Source: ZC4RG29 sp032907565 (lineage in GTDB: Bacteria; Bacteroidota; Bacteroidia; Cytophagales; Cyclobacteriaceae). Taken from it: a stretch of 64,000 nucleotides of DNA. The stretch is taken from contig JAJJPK010000148.1 of the NCBI GenBank assembly GCA_032907565.1, positions 29,171-93,170 of the forward strand. The letters run 5' to 3'. The notes beneath the pieces are model-generated. The model had not been told where the DNA came from, ran no database searches, and was given only the letters and a program-made list of their open reading frames with translations. The translations under genes were made by a program, and so were the position numbers. Numbering within the stretch: the stretch's first letter is position 1; each line of letters starts with the position of its first letter. This document shows positions 42,573 to 51,052 of this stretch, piece after piece.

Positions 42573-43229
42573 ATGGAAAGCATACTCTCCTTCCTTAGGT
42601 CCCTCGCACGCAACAACAACCGCGAATGGTTTGAGAAGAACAAAAACAAATACCTGGTGGCGCGGGCGGAGTTCGAAAAATTTGTGACGCGACTTTGTAA
42701 GGACCTTCCCTCTATTGATCCTTCCCTGGCAGGCACCGATCCAAAGAAGTCGATCTTTCGCATCTATCGGGACGTTCGGTTCAGCAAGGATAAGCGCCCC
42801 TACAAGACAAACTTTGCGGCGGCGTTTTCATCGCTTGGGAAGGGTCTCGGTATGCCTGGATATTATCTGCACATTGAACCCGGCGGCAAGAGTATTGTGG
42901 CGGGCGGCTTGTATATGCCGGAAGCTGAAAAGCTCGCGAAGGTCCGGCAGGAGATCGATTACAACGGGGAGGCGCTTCACCGCATCCTTGCTGACAGAAA
43001 ATTCAAGAAGTGGTTTGACGGTTTCTGGGATGGCGACCAACTAAAAACCATTCCGCGTGGATACCCTAAAGACCATCCCGATGCGGCTCTGTTGAAGATG
43101 AAAAGTTTTATTACCGAGCACGTGTTTTCGGATGATGAGGTCAAAAGCCCGAAATTCTATAAATCGGTGCTCGCAACGTTCGGGGCGTTGAGGCCGCTCA
43201 ACGCCTATTTAACCGAGGCTATTTCATAG
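42573..43229 (+). CDS. DUF2461-family protein
   Basis: A 218-residue cytosolic protein of the DUF2461 (TIGR02453) family, recognised by LRSLARNNNREWFEKNKNKYL at the N terminus, the FRIYRDVRFSKDKRPYKTNFAA motif, GYYLHIEPGGKSIVAGGLYMPE and LKTIPRGYPKDHPDAALLKMKSF. The conserved Arg/Lys-rich motif suggests a phosphate- or nucleic-acid-binding site, but no activity is known. It follows murF by 61 bases on the same strand. Confidence 0.92.
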   Translation: MESILSFLRSLARNNNREWFEKNKNKYLVARAEFEKFVTRLCKDLPSIDPSLAGTDPKKSIFRIYRDVRFSKDKRPYKTNFAAAFSSLGKGLGMPGYYLHIEPGGKSIVAGGLYMPEAEKLAKVRQEIDYNGEALHRILADRKFKKWFDGFWDGDQLKTIPRGYPKDHPDAALLKMKSFITEHVFSDDEVKSPKFYKSVLATFGALRPLNAYLTEAIS

Positions 43230-43242
43230 CGGACGCTGTGTA

Positions 43243-43263
43243 GGGACGCACGGCGTGCGTCCC
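43243..43263. repeat. Palindromic repeat copy A
   Basis: Arms GGGACGCACG and CGTGCGTCCC around one central G, preceded by GTGTA. Perfect 10-base inverted repeat, opposite in flank orientation to copies B and E. Confidence 0.8.
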
Positions 43264-43327
43264 GGGAAAATGAAGGTGTTGGGTCCCGGATCCGATACAC
43301 GTACGAATGGTCGGGCGGGGTGGTTCC

Positions 43328-43348
43328 AGGACGCACGCCGTGCGTCCC
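43328..43348. repeat. Palindromic repeat copy B
   Basis: Arms GGACGCACG and CGTGCGTCC around one C (9-base perfect stem), followed by CTACAGGGATT, the same tail as copy E. Confidence 0.8.
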
Positions 43349-43569
43349 TACAGGGATTGATCATAGATTTTAATGAGGTGGTGATTTCCGGGTGGAAATG
43401 GTTATCATTTCGGTCTCTGAAAAAAAATCCTGATGTGTTGGTCTGGGGACTCCGGAACGATTGTCGTGTCGCGGGGACGCATCGTGTGTTATTGAAAAAA
43501 AATTGGTCCCTGGCGTGGTGGTTCCGGGAGGCACGCTGTGTGAAAAGAATTGGTCCCGATAGGTGTTCC

Positions 43570-43590
43570 GGGACGCACGCCGTGCGTCCC
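43570..43590. repeat. Palindromic repeat copy E
   Basis: Arms GGGACGCACG and CGTGCGTCCC around one C, followed by TACAGGGATT. Lies 52 bases from the 3' end of the AsmA-like gene. Confidence 0.8.
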
Positions 43591-43641
43591 TACAGGGATT
43601 CGTGCTGGATCACAATGCGGGTATTCGTTTTTTGTGGGTAT

Positions 43642-46137
43642 CTAGTTCTCCCAGTCGAAATAATCATCTTCTTCGAGCTGGGGCGCCGACTCTTCCTCAT
43701 CGGTGCGGCCGCGGTTGCGGAATATCGTCTTCAACTCGGTGATCTCGTTCTTGATGTCTTCGCCGATTTTCTTGCGTACCGACTCCGTGTCGTATACGAC
43801 GCGATAATTGTCGGTAGTGCCGGCGATTTTCAGATAGAGTTTGCTTTGACCATTGCCCGTGTCTTCTATCGCTGACCGCGCTTCACCGAGGTTTATCTTC
43901 CGGTAGCTGCGCAGCGGGGTTACGATCCGGTAGTCGATTTGCTGATCCAGCGTGTGCGTTCCGCTGATGCGCATGTTGGTGACGTTCGTCAGCACCTCCA
44001 TCTGGGGAATGAATATCTTTTTGTTTTCGATATGAATTTCATTTCTGATGTCGGAAAAGCGCACCCTGTTCAATCCCTCGTCATCCAGGTACTTGTCCAG
44101 TTTTTTTATCGGTTCAAAGTCGTTGAGCTCTCCATTGCGGATAACAATTCCGATATCCGACACCAGGGTTTCGGAGAACAAGCGCAGGGCGGGGTTCAAC
44201 ACCATCCGCAGGTCAACGTCAGCATACGCCTGCCCCTTCAGATGGGCGTCGCGAATAAACGACTGGTTGAAATTCTCGAATACATAAAAAACGCTGTCGA
44301 TGTGTATGCCCGCCAGGTTAGCAACGCTTGATACGTTTACGCGTCCGCGGTTCCGTGCATCCACACGACCTGACACGGAAATGCTTCCACCCATGGAGGT
44401 GAGGCTGATATTTCGTGATACCGCGGTACTGTTTTGCACGAGGAGGTCTCCGCGGATGTCGCGTGCTTTGAACTTTTTATACCGGAGTGAACCGAGTTTG
44501 CAATTGAATCTGAGGTTGACGTCGTCGGAGATCCGGAATTCATACTCACCTTTCTTTGAGTTTCCGGTGGTGGTGGGAGAAAACCCAAGCGCAAACAATT
44601 GATCCAGGTCGACGAAACGCGATTGCAGATCCGCCTCGATGCCAATCGGCTGGTCCGGAAAGAAGAGGAATGCGACGGCATTCTTGAAGAATCCGTTTAC
44701 GAGGAAATCGCTGTTGCCCAGCCGAGCCCGCACGTTGCTCAGCGCCAGATCGTGGTTGTTGAACTGAAGCGTACCGTTGATGTCGCGCAAGGGGAACTTA
44801 TCCCTGCCGTAGAGGAAAGCGATGTCGTTCAACTCGATGGATCCACGCGCTTGTGCCCGTTGTGAGGACTTTCGGTCCTTCAGCCAGGCCAGCCGCCCGG
44901 TAAAGGCAATGTCAGCTGCGAGTTGACCCGAAACGGTGCTGACCTCTTTCACGGGAAAGAGATCCAGCAGCGACCCTGCTTCGAGCACACCCTTGAAGTC
45001 GAGCTGTAGGGCAGGGTCCGAAAAATTACGAACCGTGAGATTCGAAAAGAACGATTTACCGTTGAGTCGCCCGTTGATGTTCTTTAATACGAGAACTGCC
45101 TCCGCTGCGTTGGCGACATGGGCACTTTCAAAGGAGCCATCCATGTTGGCTTGTTCGATTCGCGACTTCGACTCAGGATGGTAGATAGTAGCTCCTGAAA
45201 ATCCAAAGGATGCGGAAAGCGACGGACTGGTATCACGCCCTACATTACCTTTCAGGTGAGCGGAAAAGTGCATGTCGCCCTTGCTCCTGTATCGCTCAAA
45301 GCGCTTGTAGACTTTTTCCGGAGTAAAAGAAAGGAGTGTACGAATGTCGGTATCGCGTCCTTCGAGGTGAAGGTCGATAAGGGCATCGTTTTTCCATTCG
45401 TAGGTCCCCTTGACGAGGAATTTGGAGGATTGCAGCCTGAGTTCCGAGGGGTTAATGGACAACTTGCGCAGGGCGTCATCGTACAGGAGGTCGCTGTCGA
45501 TCCTGAATTGCTTTCCGGTAAACAGCTCGGATTTTCTGATGCGAACCTTTTCCGTAGTGACGTCCCCCTCAGCCTGGATTCCATACTGCGCGCCGCGGGC
45601 GTTGATGTTGGCGCGGAGTTGAGGCGCGTGAAAGATATATTCCTCATCAACGCGATAATCTATATAGCGAACTCGTGCGTCGGTGAGCTTCACGTCTTCG
45701 AGGTCGAAACGTAGGGTCTTCGTTGTGTCGCTTTTCGCGTTTTTTGTTATCGTGTAGTTGTTGATGCCGTTTGCATCAATCTTCAGGGTCGTTTCACTAC
45801 CGGTGATGGCCAACCCATGGAAGATGAGGTTTCCCCTGAGTGCCGCGATGAGGTCCAGTTGGAAAGAAATCTTATCGGCCGTGTGCAGCGGGTAGATGCC
45901 CTCATGGCTGTCTTCGATATAGACGTCAGTAAGGACGATTGAAAGGTTCGGAAAACGGTCGAACCACGAGACGTCCGTGTGTCCGATCTTGACCTTGGTG
46001 TTGAGGCTTTGGTTTGCTTCGCGGATAAACTGATTGATCAGCCGGTCCTTGTACAGGATAACGATGCCAGCCAGAATGCCCACGAAGACACCGCAAGCCA
46101 GCAAAAAGTAAAGCAAAATCTTTCGGATCCTGGCCAA
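43642..46137 (-). CDS. AsmA-family inner-membrane-anchored protein
   Basis: An 831-residue protein with an N-terminal membrane helix (about 5-29, ILLYFLLACGVFVGILAGIVILY) and a long periplasmic beta-rich body. The early segment NQSLNTKVKIGHTDVSWFDRFPNLSIVLTDVYIEDS and the late HLKGQAYADVDLRMVLNPALR... GTHTLDQQIDYRIVTPLR match the AsmA/AsmA_2 architecture. AsmA-like proteins are thought to bridge the two membranes and move or sense phospholipids; E. coli relatives include YhdP and TamB. The C-terminal tail is acidic (EEESAPQLEEDDYFDWEN). Standalone unit beside the palindromic repeats. Confidence 0.85.
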   Translation of the reverse strand: MARIRKILLYFLLACGVFVGILAGIVILYKDRLINQFIREANQSLNTKVKIGHTDVSWFDRFPNLSIVLTDVYIEDSHEGIYPLHTADKISFQLDLIAALRGNLIFHGLAITGSETTLKIDANGINNYTITKNAKSDTTKTLRFDLEDVKLTDARVRYIDYRVDEEYIFHAPQLRANINARGAQYGIQAEGDVTTEKVRIRKSELFTGKQFRIDSDLLYDDALRKLSINPSELRLQSSKFLVKGTYEWKNDALIDLHLEGRDTDIRTLLSFTPEKVYKRFERYRSKGDMHFSAHLKGNVGRDTSPSLSASFGFSGATIYHPESKSRIEQANMDGSFESAHVANAAEAVLVLKNINGRLNGKSFFSNLTVRNFSDPALQLDFKGVLEAGSLLDLFPVKEVSTVSGQLAADIAFTGRLAWLKDRKSSQRAQARGSIELNDIAFLYGRDKFPLRDINGTLQFNNHDLALSNVRARLGNSDFLVNGFFKNAVAFLFFPDQPIGIEADLQSRFVDLDQLFALGFSPTTTGNSKKGEYEFRISDDVNLRFNCKLGSLRYKKFKARDIRGDLLVQNSTAVSRNISLTSMGGSISVSGRVDARNRGRVNVSSVANLAGIHIDSVFYVFENFNQSFIRDAHLKGQAYADVDLRMVLNPALRLFSETLVSDIGIVIRNGELNDFEPIKKLDKYLDDEGLNRVRFSDIRNEIHIENKKIFIPQMEVLTNVTNMRISGTHTLDQQIDYRIVTPLRSYRKINLGEARSAIEDTGNGQSKLYLKIAGTTDNYRVVYDTESVRKKIGEDIKNEITELKTIFRNRGRTDEEESAPQLEEDDYFDWEN

Positions 46138-46244
46138 AGTTCAAAAATGGTTTTACAAAGTAACGGGCAAAAGTCAAACCATTTTATGTCAGGCACAAAG
46201 AATTTACCGGCCGGCTCGCCGAAGGGTCTGAGCAGCCGGTTGGA

Positions 46245-47564
46245 TTAGTCGAAAAGCTGGGGCTGATCTTCGGCCCGGCTGAGAAGTCGGGAGTCGATGG
46301 CTTTGTCGGCGCGTGCCCCCAGCTTCTTCAGTTGCTCGACTCTGCTGACGAGGTTTCCGCTACCCTCCGACAGCTTTTTCATCGAGTCGTCGTAATACCG
46401 TTTTGAGCTTTCCAGGTGCCTTCCCAGGGTGATAAGGTCATCCGTGAATCCCACGAACTTGTCGTACAAGTCGCCGGCGCGTTTCGCGATCTCCAGCACG
46501 TGGCGGTTCTGGTACTCCTGCCGCCATACACTCCGGATGAGTTGAAGCGAAGGAAGGAGCAGGGTCGGGCTGACGAAAACGATTCGTTTGTCAAACGCCT
46601 CTTCGTACAGCGTGGGTTCAGTTTGAATCGCCAGCAGGTAGGCGGGCTCGAGCGGAATGAACATGATGACGAAGTCGAGTCCGTTCTCACTGTAGTTCTT
46701 CTGGTAACTCTTATCAGCCAAAAGGCGCATGTGCTGCCGTATGGATTGGAGGTGTGCTTTGAGGCTTGTGGCGCGTTGCTCTTCAGATTCGCTGTTTACG
46801 TAAGCGTCGTAGGATTTCAAGCTCACCTTGGAGTCGATAATGATGTGACGGTTGTCCGGTAGGTGGACTACCACATCGGGTTGCTGACGGCGGCCGTTCG
46901 CCGCGACGTAGGCCTCCTGCACGGTGTATTCGCGCCCTCGCTCCAGTCCGCATTTTTCCAGGATGCTTTCCAGGATGAATTCACCCCAGGCACCTTGTGT
47001 GCGCGTATCGCCTCTCAGCGCACGCGTCAGGTTGCGTGCCTCCTCGCTCATCTGAAGGTTGAGATCCTTCAGGTTCTTCAGTTCATTGAAGAGGCTCGCG
47101 TTCTTTTCGATGGCGTCGCGGTGGGTTTGGTCGATCTTTTTTTCAAACTCGACAATGCGCTCGCCCAGAGGTTTTAGCATGTCGAATAGCTGTGTTCTGT
47201 TCTGCTCTGTGAACTTCCGGTTCTTTTCGTCAAAGATCCGGTTGGCGAGGTTTTCAAATTCTTTGGTAAACTTCTCGTGAAGTGCCAGCGATTCCTGGTT
47301 TTGCTCCCGCAGTTTTTCTTCCAGATTCCTGTAATCTGCTTCAAGCGAAGCCAAAGCGTGATTCAAATCAAGTATCTTCTGACGATCTGCTTCGCTTGCT
47401 TGTCGTGCTTCCGCCAGTTGCTCCGTCAGTGATTTGACCTTTTCCTGCTCCACAACCAGCGACGTCTCATTTTGGCGGCGATCGGCAATAGCCTTGCTTC
47501 TCGCCACCAGCCAGGCGGTCGCAGATCCCAATACTACGCCAACTACGAGATAAATCAGCTCCAT
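46245..47564 (-). CDS. rmuC: RmuC-family protein (DNA recombination)
   Basis: A 439-residue protein with an N-terminal membrane helix (about 3-21), a long coiled coil (about 35-130, QNETSLVVEQEKVKSLTEQLAEARQ onward) and the RmuC nuclease-like domain (about 180-370) with QGAWGEFILESILEKCGLERGREY, QPDVVVHLPDNRHIIIDSKVSL and GLDFVIMFIPLEPAYLLA. The Asp and the D-S-K core fit a PD-(D/E)XK-type fold. In E. coli RmuC limits inversion at short inverted repeats; the same role here is inference. Confidence 0.93.
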   Translation of the reverse strand: MELIYLVVGVVLGSATAWLVARSKAIADRRQNETSLVVEQEKVKSLTEQLAEARQASEADRQKILDLNHALASLEADYRNLEEKLREQNQESLALHEKFTKEFENLANRIFDEKNRKFTEQNRTQLFDMLKPLGERIVEFEKKIDQTHRDAIEKNASLFNELKNLKDLNLQMSEEARNLTRALRGDTRTQGAWGEFILESILEKCGLERGREYTVQEAYVAANGRRQQPDVVVHLPDNRHIIIDSKVSLKSYDAYVNSESEEQRATSLKAHLQSIRQHMRLLADKSYQKNYSENGLDFVIMFIPLEPAYLLAIQTEPTLYEEAFDKRIVFVSPTLLLPSLQLIRSVWRQEYQNRHVLEIAKRAGDLYDKFVGFTDDLITLGRHLESSKRYYDDSMKKLSEGSGNLVSRVEQLKKLGARADKAIDSRLLSRAEDQPQLFD

Positions 47565-47661
47565 GGTTCAAAATTGCGGAAGATATTCGACAAGTTGTGT
47601 CATTGCCGCTGTTCTTTTGGGCAGCGGCTTGCGGTAATTACCGGTTATGTCCGTATTTCTG

Positions 47662-47669
47662 TAAATTTG
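47662..47669 (+). promoter_or_regulatory. Putative Bacteroidota -7 element for rocD
   Basis: TAAATTTG is a perfect TAnnTTTG match ending only six bases before the rocD ATG. If it is used, the transcript would be leaderless or nearly so. Confidence 0.4.
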
Positions 47670-47675
47670 GCGACT

Positions 47676-48938
47676 ATGGATACGAAATCCGCGAATATGT
47701 TCGCTGAATCGGTGGCGTCAAGCCAGGAAGCTATTGCACTTGAGGATCAGTATGGGGCGCACAATTATCATCCGCTTCCTGTGGTTTTGTGCCGGGGTGA
47801 GGGTGTGTTTGTTTGGGACGTGGAGGGAAAGCGGTATTACGACTTCCTGTCCGCCTACAGCGCCGTCAACCAGGGGCATTGCCACCCGCGGATCATCAAT
47901 GCATTAATCACGCAAGCGAAGCAGCTCACGCTGACATCACGTGCATTTTACAACGATAAGCTCGGTCTTGCCGAAAAATACGTCTGCGAGACGTTCGGCT
48001 ACCAAAAGAGTCTTTTCATGAACAGCGGTGCCGAGGCCGTGGAGACCGGCATGAAGCTGGCGAGAAAGTGGGGCTATACGAAGAAGGGGATACCGGACAA
48101 CCAGGCTGTGCTCGTTTTCGCGACGGGCAACTTTCATGGCCGTACCACGAGCATTATTTCAGCGTCCACAGATCCCGACGCACGCCGCGGCTTTGGGCCG
48201 TATCTCCCGGGAATCGAGATTATCGAATACGACAACACGGAAGCGCTGGCGTCCGCCCTGCGCAATCCGAACGTCTGTGGCCTTGTAATCGAACCCATCC
48301 AGGGCGAGGCGGGCGTTTTTGTCCCGCAGGAAGGGTACCTTAAGGCAGCGCGTGAACTGTGCACTCAAAATAACGTGCCTCTGATCCTGGATGAGATACA
48401 GACCGGTTTGGCGCGGACGGGTCGGATGCTTGCATCGGAATACGAAGACGTAAGGGCCGATATCCTTTTGCTCGGCAAAGCCTTGTCGGGTGGCGTGATG
48501 CCGGTGTCCTGTGTTCTTGCCGATGACGATATCATGTTGGTAATCCGTCCCGGAGAGCATGGCTCTACGTTTGGAGGTAATCCGCTCGCCGCCGCGGTCG
48601 CCGTGGAGGCGATACAGGTTCTGAAGGACGAAGGCCTCGCCGAACATGCCTATCGCCTCGGGATCGATTTTCGGGAACGAATGACGGAGTTGGTCAGCAA
48701 GACGTCGTTGCTAAAGCTGGTGCGAGGAAAGGGACTTTTGAACGCGATTGTAATCAATGATAGCCCCGAATCTGACACCGCGTGGAATATCTGTGTCAAA
48801 CTGATGGAACACGGGTTGCTTGCAAAACCGACACACGGTAACATCATCCGGCTGGCGCCACCTTTGGTGATCACCGAAGAGCAGCTGCATGAATGCTGCG
48901 ATATTATCAGTACCGTAGTTCTGAATTATCAACCCTAG
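47676..48938 (+). CDS. rocD: Ornithine-oxo-acid transaminase (ornithine aminotransferase)
   Basis: PLP enzyme converting ornithine and 2-oxoglutarate to glutamate-5-semialdehyde and glutamate. The 420-residue protein has the class III aminotransferase layout: DFLSAYSAVNQGHCHPRI, the cofactor region NSGAEAVETGMKLARKWGY, FHGRTTSIISASTDPDARRGFGP, DEIQTGLARTGR and the PLP lysine in LLGKALSGG (Lys268), with GEHGSTFGGNPLAAAVA. The GFGPYLPG and HNYHPLPVVL words favour ornithine over acetylornithine aminotransferase. Start at 47676; the frame is open upstream into the rmuC leader without family support. Confidence 0.93.
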   Translation: MDTKSANMFAESVASSQEAIALEDQYGAHNYHPLPVVLCRGEGVFVWDVEGKRYYDFLSAYSAVNQGHCHPRIINALITQAKQLTLTSRAFYNDKLGLAEKYVCETFGYQKSLFMNSGAEAVETGMKLARKWGYTKKGIPDNQAVLVFATGNFHGRTTSIISASTDPDARRGFGPYLPGIEIIEYDNTEALASALRNPNVCGLVIEPIQGEAGVFVPQEGYLKAARELCTQNNVPLILDEIQTGLARTGRMLASEYEDVRADILLLGKALSGGVMPVSCVLADDDIMLVIRPGEHGSTFGGNPLAAAVAVEAIQVLKDEGLAEHAYRLGIDFRERMTELVSKTSLLKLVRGKGLLNAIVINDSPESDTAWNICVKLMEHGLLAKPTHGNIIRLAPPLVITEEQLHECCDIISTVVLNYQP

Positions 48939-48973
48939 TCGACAGAGGGAGGCGCAGTTTAGTTTTCGGTACC

Positions 48974-49002
48974 AATCTGCATCTGCATCTGCGTCTGCAT
49001 CT
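48974..49002. repeat. Hexanucleotide microsatellite (ATCTGC)
   Basis: Five near-perfect ATCTGC units (one GTCTGC) fill most of the gap between rocD and the convergent yegP-like gene, ending two bases before the latter's stop codon. Confidence 0.75.
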
Positions 49003-49004
49003 AT

Positions 49005-49337
49005 CTACGAAACCGCTTCCTCAATGGGCGCTTCCGGTGCATTGATCCTGACCGACGCAATCCCGTTCTCCATTCCGGATTGACTTTCGTATACCTGGCT
49101 GGAACCGATTACCTGCCCGTTGGTGCTGGTCAACGTGAAATGGTATTTTCCGTTTGACGTATTCTTGCGAGCGTAACGGTCGGGAATGGGAGCGTTCTTT
49201 TTTACGGACTCGATGCCATCGAGGCAGGCGGCCTTGGTGGTATAGCCTTCACTGGTGAGTATCACCTGTCCGTTTGCAGCCTGGAGTACGAACTGAAATT
49301 CGCCATCCTTACGGGTGCTTACAACAAATTTGCCCAT
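49005..49337 (-). CDS. YegP-family protein (two DUF1508 units)
   Basis: A 110-residue protein with two copies of the DUF1508 unit: FVVSTRKDGEFQFVLQAANGQVILTSEGYTTKAACLDGIESVKKNA and the matching GKYHFTLTSTNGQVIGSSQVYESQSGMENGIASVRINA. Each unit is a small beta-beta-beta-alpha fold. The E. coli YegP protein has the same duplicated layout; function unknown. The C-terminal tail PEAPIEEAVS is extra. Confidence 0.92.
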   Translation of the reverse strand: MGKFVVSTRKDGEFQFVLQAANGQVILTSEGYTTKAACLDGIESVKKNAPIPDRYARKNTSNGKYHFTLTSTNGQVIGSSQVYESQSGMENGIASVRINAPEAPIEEAVS

Positions 49338-49385
49338 GGTCGGTTGGAGTTATCCTTCCATGAGTATACGAAAAAGACGGGACAA

Positions 49386-49997
49386 TTACACGGCGATTCC
49401 GAGTTTCGTCAGATCGGCCCGAAGTTGCTCCGGGCTGACGAAACGGATGGCATTGAGACCAAGTTGCTGACCGGCAAGGACATTCTTTTCGTTATCGTCG
49501 ATAAAGACCGAGCGGGCAGGCTCGACGGAATACCGGTCGAAGAGAACCCGGAAGAACCTGTGATCCGGTTTGCGCATCTTCTCGACACCGGAAACGACTA
49601 TGCCGTCGAACCAATTCAGGAAGTCGAATTTCTTCTGCGCAATCGGGAAGCTTTCCGACGACCAGTTCGTCAGCGCATAGACATTGTGATTGGAGTTTCG
49701 AACTGTACGAAGAATCTCTACCGTTCCATGGATAGGACCAGAGATGGTTTCCTCCCACCGGTCGTACCATGCCCTTATGGGCATTTCCCACTCCGGATGC
49801 CGCGCGACCAATTCCTCTGTCGCTTCGGCAAATGAGCGGCCTTCATCCTGGAGGTCATTCCATTCTGATGTGCAGATATTCCCAAGAAACCATTCTATCT
49901 CTTCCTCCGTCTTGAAAATTTTGCGATACAGGTATCGAGGATCCCAATCAATGAGGACGCCGCCAAGATCGAAGATTACCGTGTCGATAGGATTCAT
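49386..49997 (-). CDS. HAD-family hydrolase (subfamily IA, YihX-like)
   Basis: A 203-residue HAD phosphatase. Motif I is VIFDLGGVLIDWDPRYLYR with the nucleophile Asp; motif II YALTNWSSESFP; motif III KMRKPDHRFFRVLFDRY; motif IV SVFIDDNEKNVLAGQQLGL. The WDPRYLYRKIF and the NICTSEWNDLQDEGRSFAEA cap are typical of the YihX/alpha-D-glucose-1-phosphate phosphatase-like branch; the substrate is not certain. Lies 48 bases downstream of the yegP-like gene's start on the same strand, with no obvious operon partner. Confidence 0.88.
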   Translation of the reverse strand: MNPIDTVIFDLGGVLIDWDPRYLYRKIFKTEEEIEWFLGNICTSEWNDLQDEGRSFAEATEELVARHPEWEMPIRAWYDRWEETISGPIHGTVEILRTVRNSNHNVYALTNWSSESFPIAQKKFDFLNWFDGIVVSGVEKMRKPDHRFFRVLFDRYSVEPARSVFIDDNEKNVLAGQQLGLNAIRFVSPEQLRADLTKLGIAV

Positions 49998-50135
49998 GTA
50001 TAGTCAGGTTAGCTCGGGTGCAATAATAAGAAAGATTAGAGAATAGAAGGTTGAGATTAAAAAGGTACACCGCGAGTCGCACGATCGAGAGTCGCTGCGA
50101 TCTCCACCGATTACCTATTACTTCCTGCCACCTAC

Positions 50136-50963
50136 CTACAGCTGAAGGTGCCTCGACACCACCTCACTCCCAAGGAACCGCTGCGCTTTGTGATCAAAAT
50201 CGTCGGTTGACTCTGTAGTGTAAAACGTCCGCGTGCCGCCTTTTGTGCACAAGGCGTCGATCTCTGGGTGGCGATGCAGGTAATCTGCCAGGCTTTCCGC
50301 GACGATCGGACCCTGAACGAGTAGCTTGATTCCGTCCGGCAAAAACCGTCGGATCTTTTCGACGAGCAGGGGGTAGTGGGTACAGCCGAGAATTATTGTG
50401 TCGATCTTGGGCGACTTTTGCAGAAGACTTGTGATGTTCTTTTTGACGAAATAGTCTGCGCCGGCCGACGTGTGCTCATTGGCTTCAACCAGCGGTACCC
50501 ACATCGGGCAGGCCTCCTGAAATACCTTTATGTCTGGGAAGAACTTGTTGATCTCGATTACGTACGACATGGATGCTACGGTACCCTGAGTAGCCAGAAT
50601 TCCCACATGCCGCGTCTTTGAATGCATGCCGACGATTTCGGTCGTAGGCCGGATAACGCCGAGGACGCGGTACAGGCTCTCCATCGTCACGAGGTTTCGT
50701 TGCTGGATCGTCCTCAATGCCTTGGCCGACGCCGTGTTACATGCGATAATGACGAGTCGCGATCCCATGCTGAAGAGATGCTGCACACACTCCCACGTAT
50801 ACTGGTATACCGTATCGTACGACCTCGTTCCATACGGAACTCTCGCATTATCGCCCAGGTAGACAAAATCGTATTCAGGCAACCGTCCGACAATCTCGCG
50901 GAACACCGTTAGCCCGCCGATGCCGGAATCAAAGACGCCAATAGGACCGGGAGTAGACTTCAT
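50136..50963 (-). CDS. murI: Glutamate racemase
   Basis: Makes D-glutamate for peptidoglycan without cofactor, using two cysteines. The 275-residue protein has PIGVFDSGIGGLTVF (Asp12), the first catalytic cysteine in IIACNTASA (Cys75) and the second in ILGCTHYPLL (Cys194), and NARVPYGTRS. Its leader region and the gap to the next gene contain AT-rich and direct-repeat sequence. murF is 8 kb away, so the peptidoglycan genes are not clustered. Confidence 0.96.
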   Translation of the reverse strand: MKSTPGPIGVFDSGIGGLTVFREIVGRLPEYDFVYLGDNARVPYGTRSYDTVYQYTWECVQHLFSMGSRLVIIACNTASAKALRTIQQRNLVTMESLYRVLGVIRPTTEIVGMHSKTRHVGILATQGTVASMSYVIEINKFFPDIKVFQEACPMWVPLVEANEHTSAGADYFVKKNITSLLQKSPKIDTIILGCTHYPLLVEKIRRFLPDGIKLLVQGPIVAESLADYLHRHPEIDALCTKGGTRTFYTTESTDDFDHKAQRFLGSEVVSRHLQL

Positions 50964-51016
50964 AGAGTATCAGAGTGAGCGTGCGTGTGAAAGCGAAGGG
51001 TGTCGGGCATCCGAAA

Positions 51017-51045
51017 CGTAAACACATAAACACGTAAACACATAA
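51017..51045. repeat. Direct repeat of 13 bases in the murI/MBL gap
   Basis: CGTAAACACATAA occurs twice (51017-51029 and 51033-51045), separated by ACA, in the short gap between the beta-CASP gene and murI. Probably a slippage-type tandem repeat. Confidence 0.7.
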
Positions 51046-51052
51046 CCGCGGT

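Larger units (their letters stand above)
43230..43641. other. Intergenic region with palindromic repeats and their remnants
   Basis: No gene is supported here. The region contains three good copies of a GGGACGCACG/CGTGCGTCCC palindrome (listed separately) and degenerate pieces such as GGGGACGCATCGTGTG (about 43473-43488), GGAGGCACGCTGTGTG (about 43527-43542) and repeated GGTTCC/TTGGTCCC words. It looks like a nest of inserted and decaying elements between convergent genes. Confidence 0.7.

Noticed and set aside
43230..43600. Possible insertion sequence
   Set aside because: Palindromes only; no transposase frame, no terminal inverted repeats of an element and no target duplications.
43255..43875. 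A 206-codon plus-strand frame over the palindromic repeats
   Set aside because: It spans repeat sequence and the antisense of the AsmA-like gene; composition is not protein-like.
49344..49835. A plus-strand frame opposite the HAD gene at 49386
   Set aside because: Antisense to a protein with all HAD motifs.
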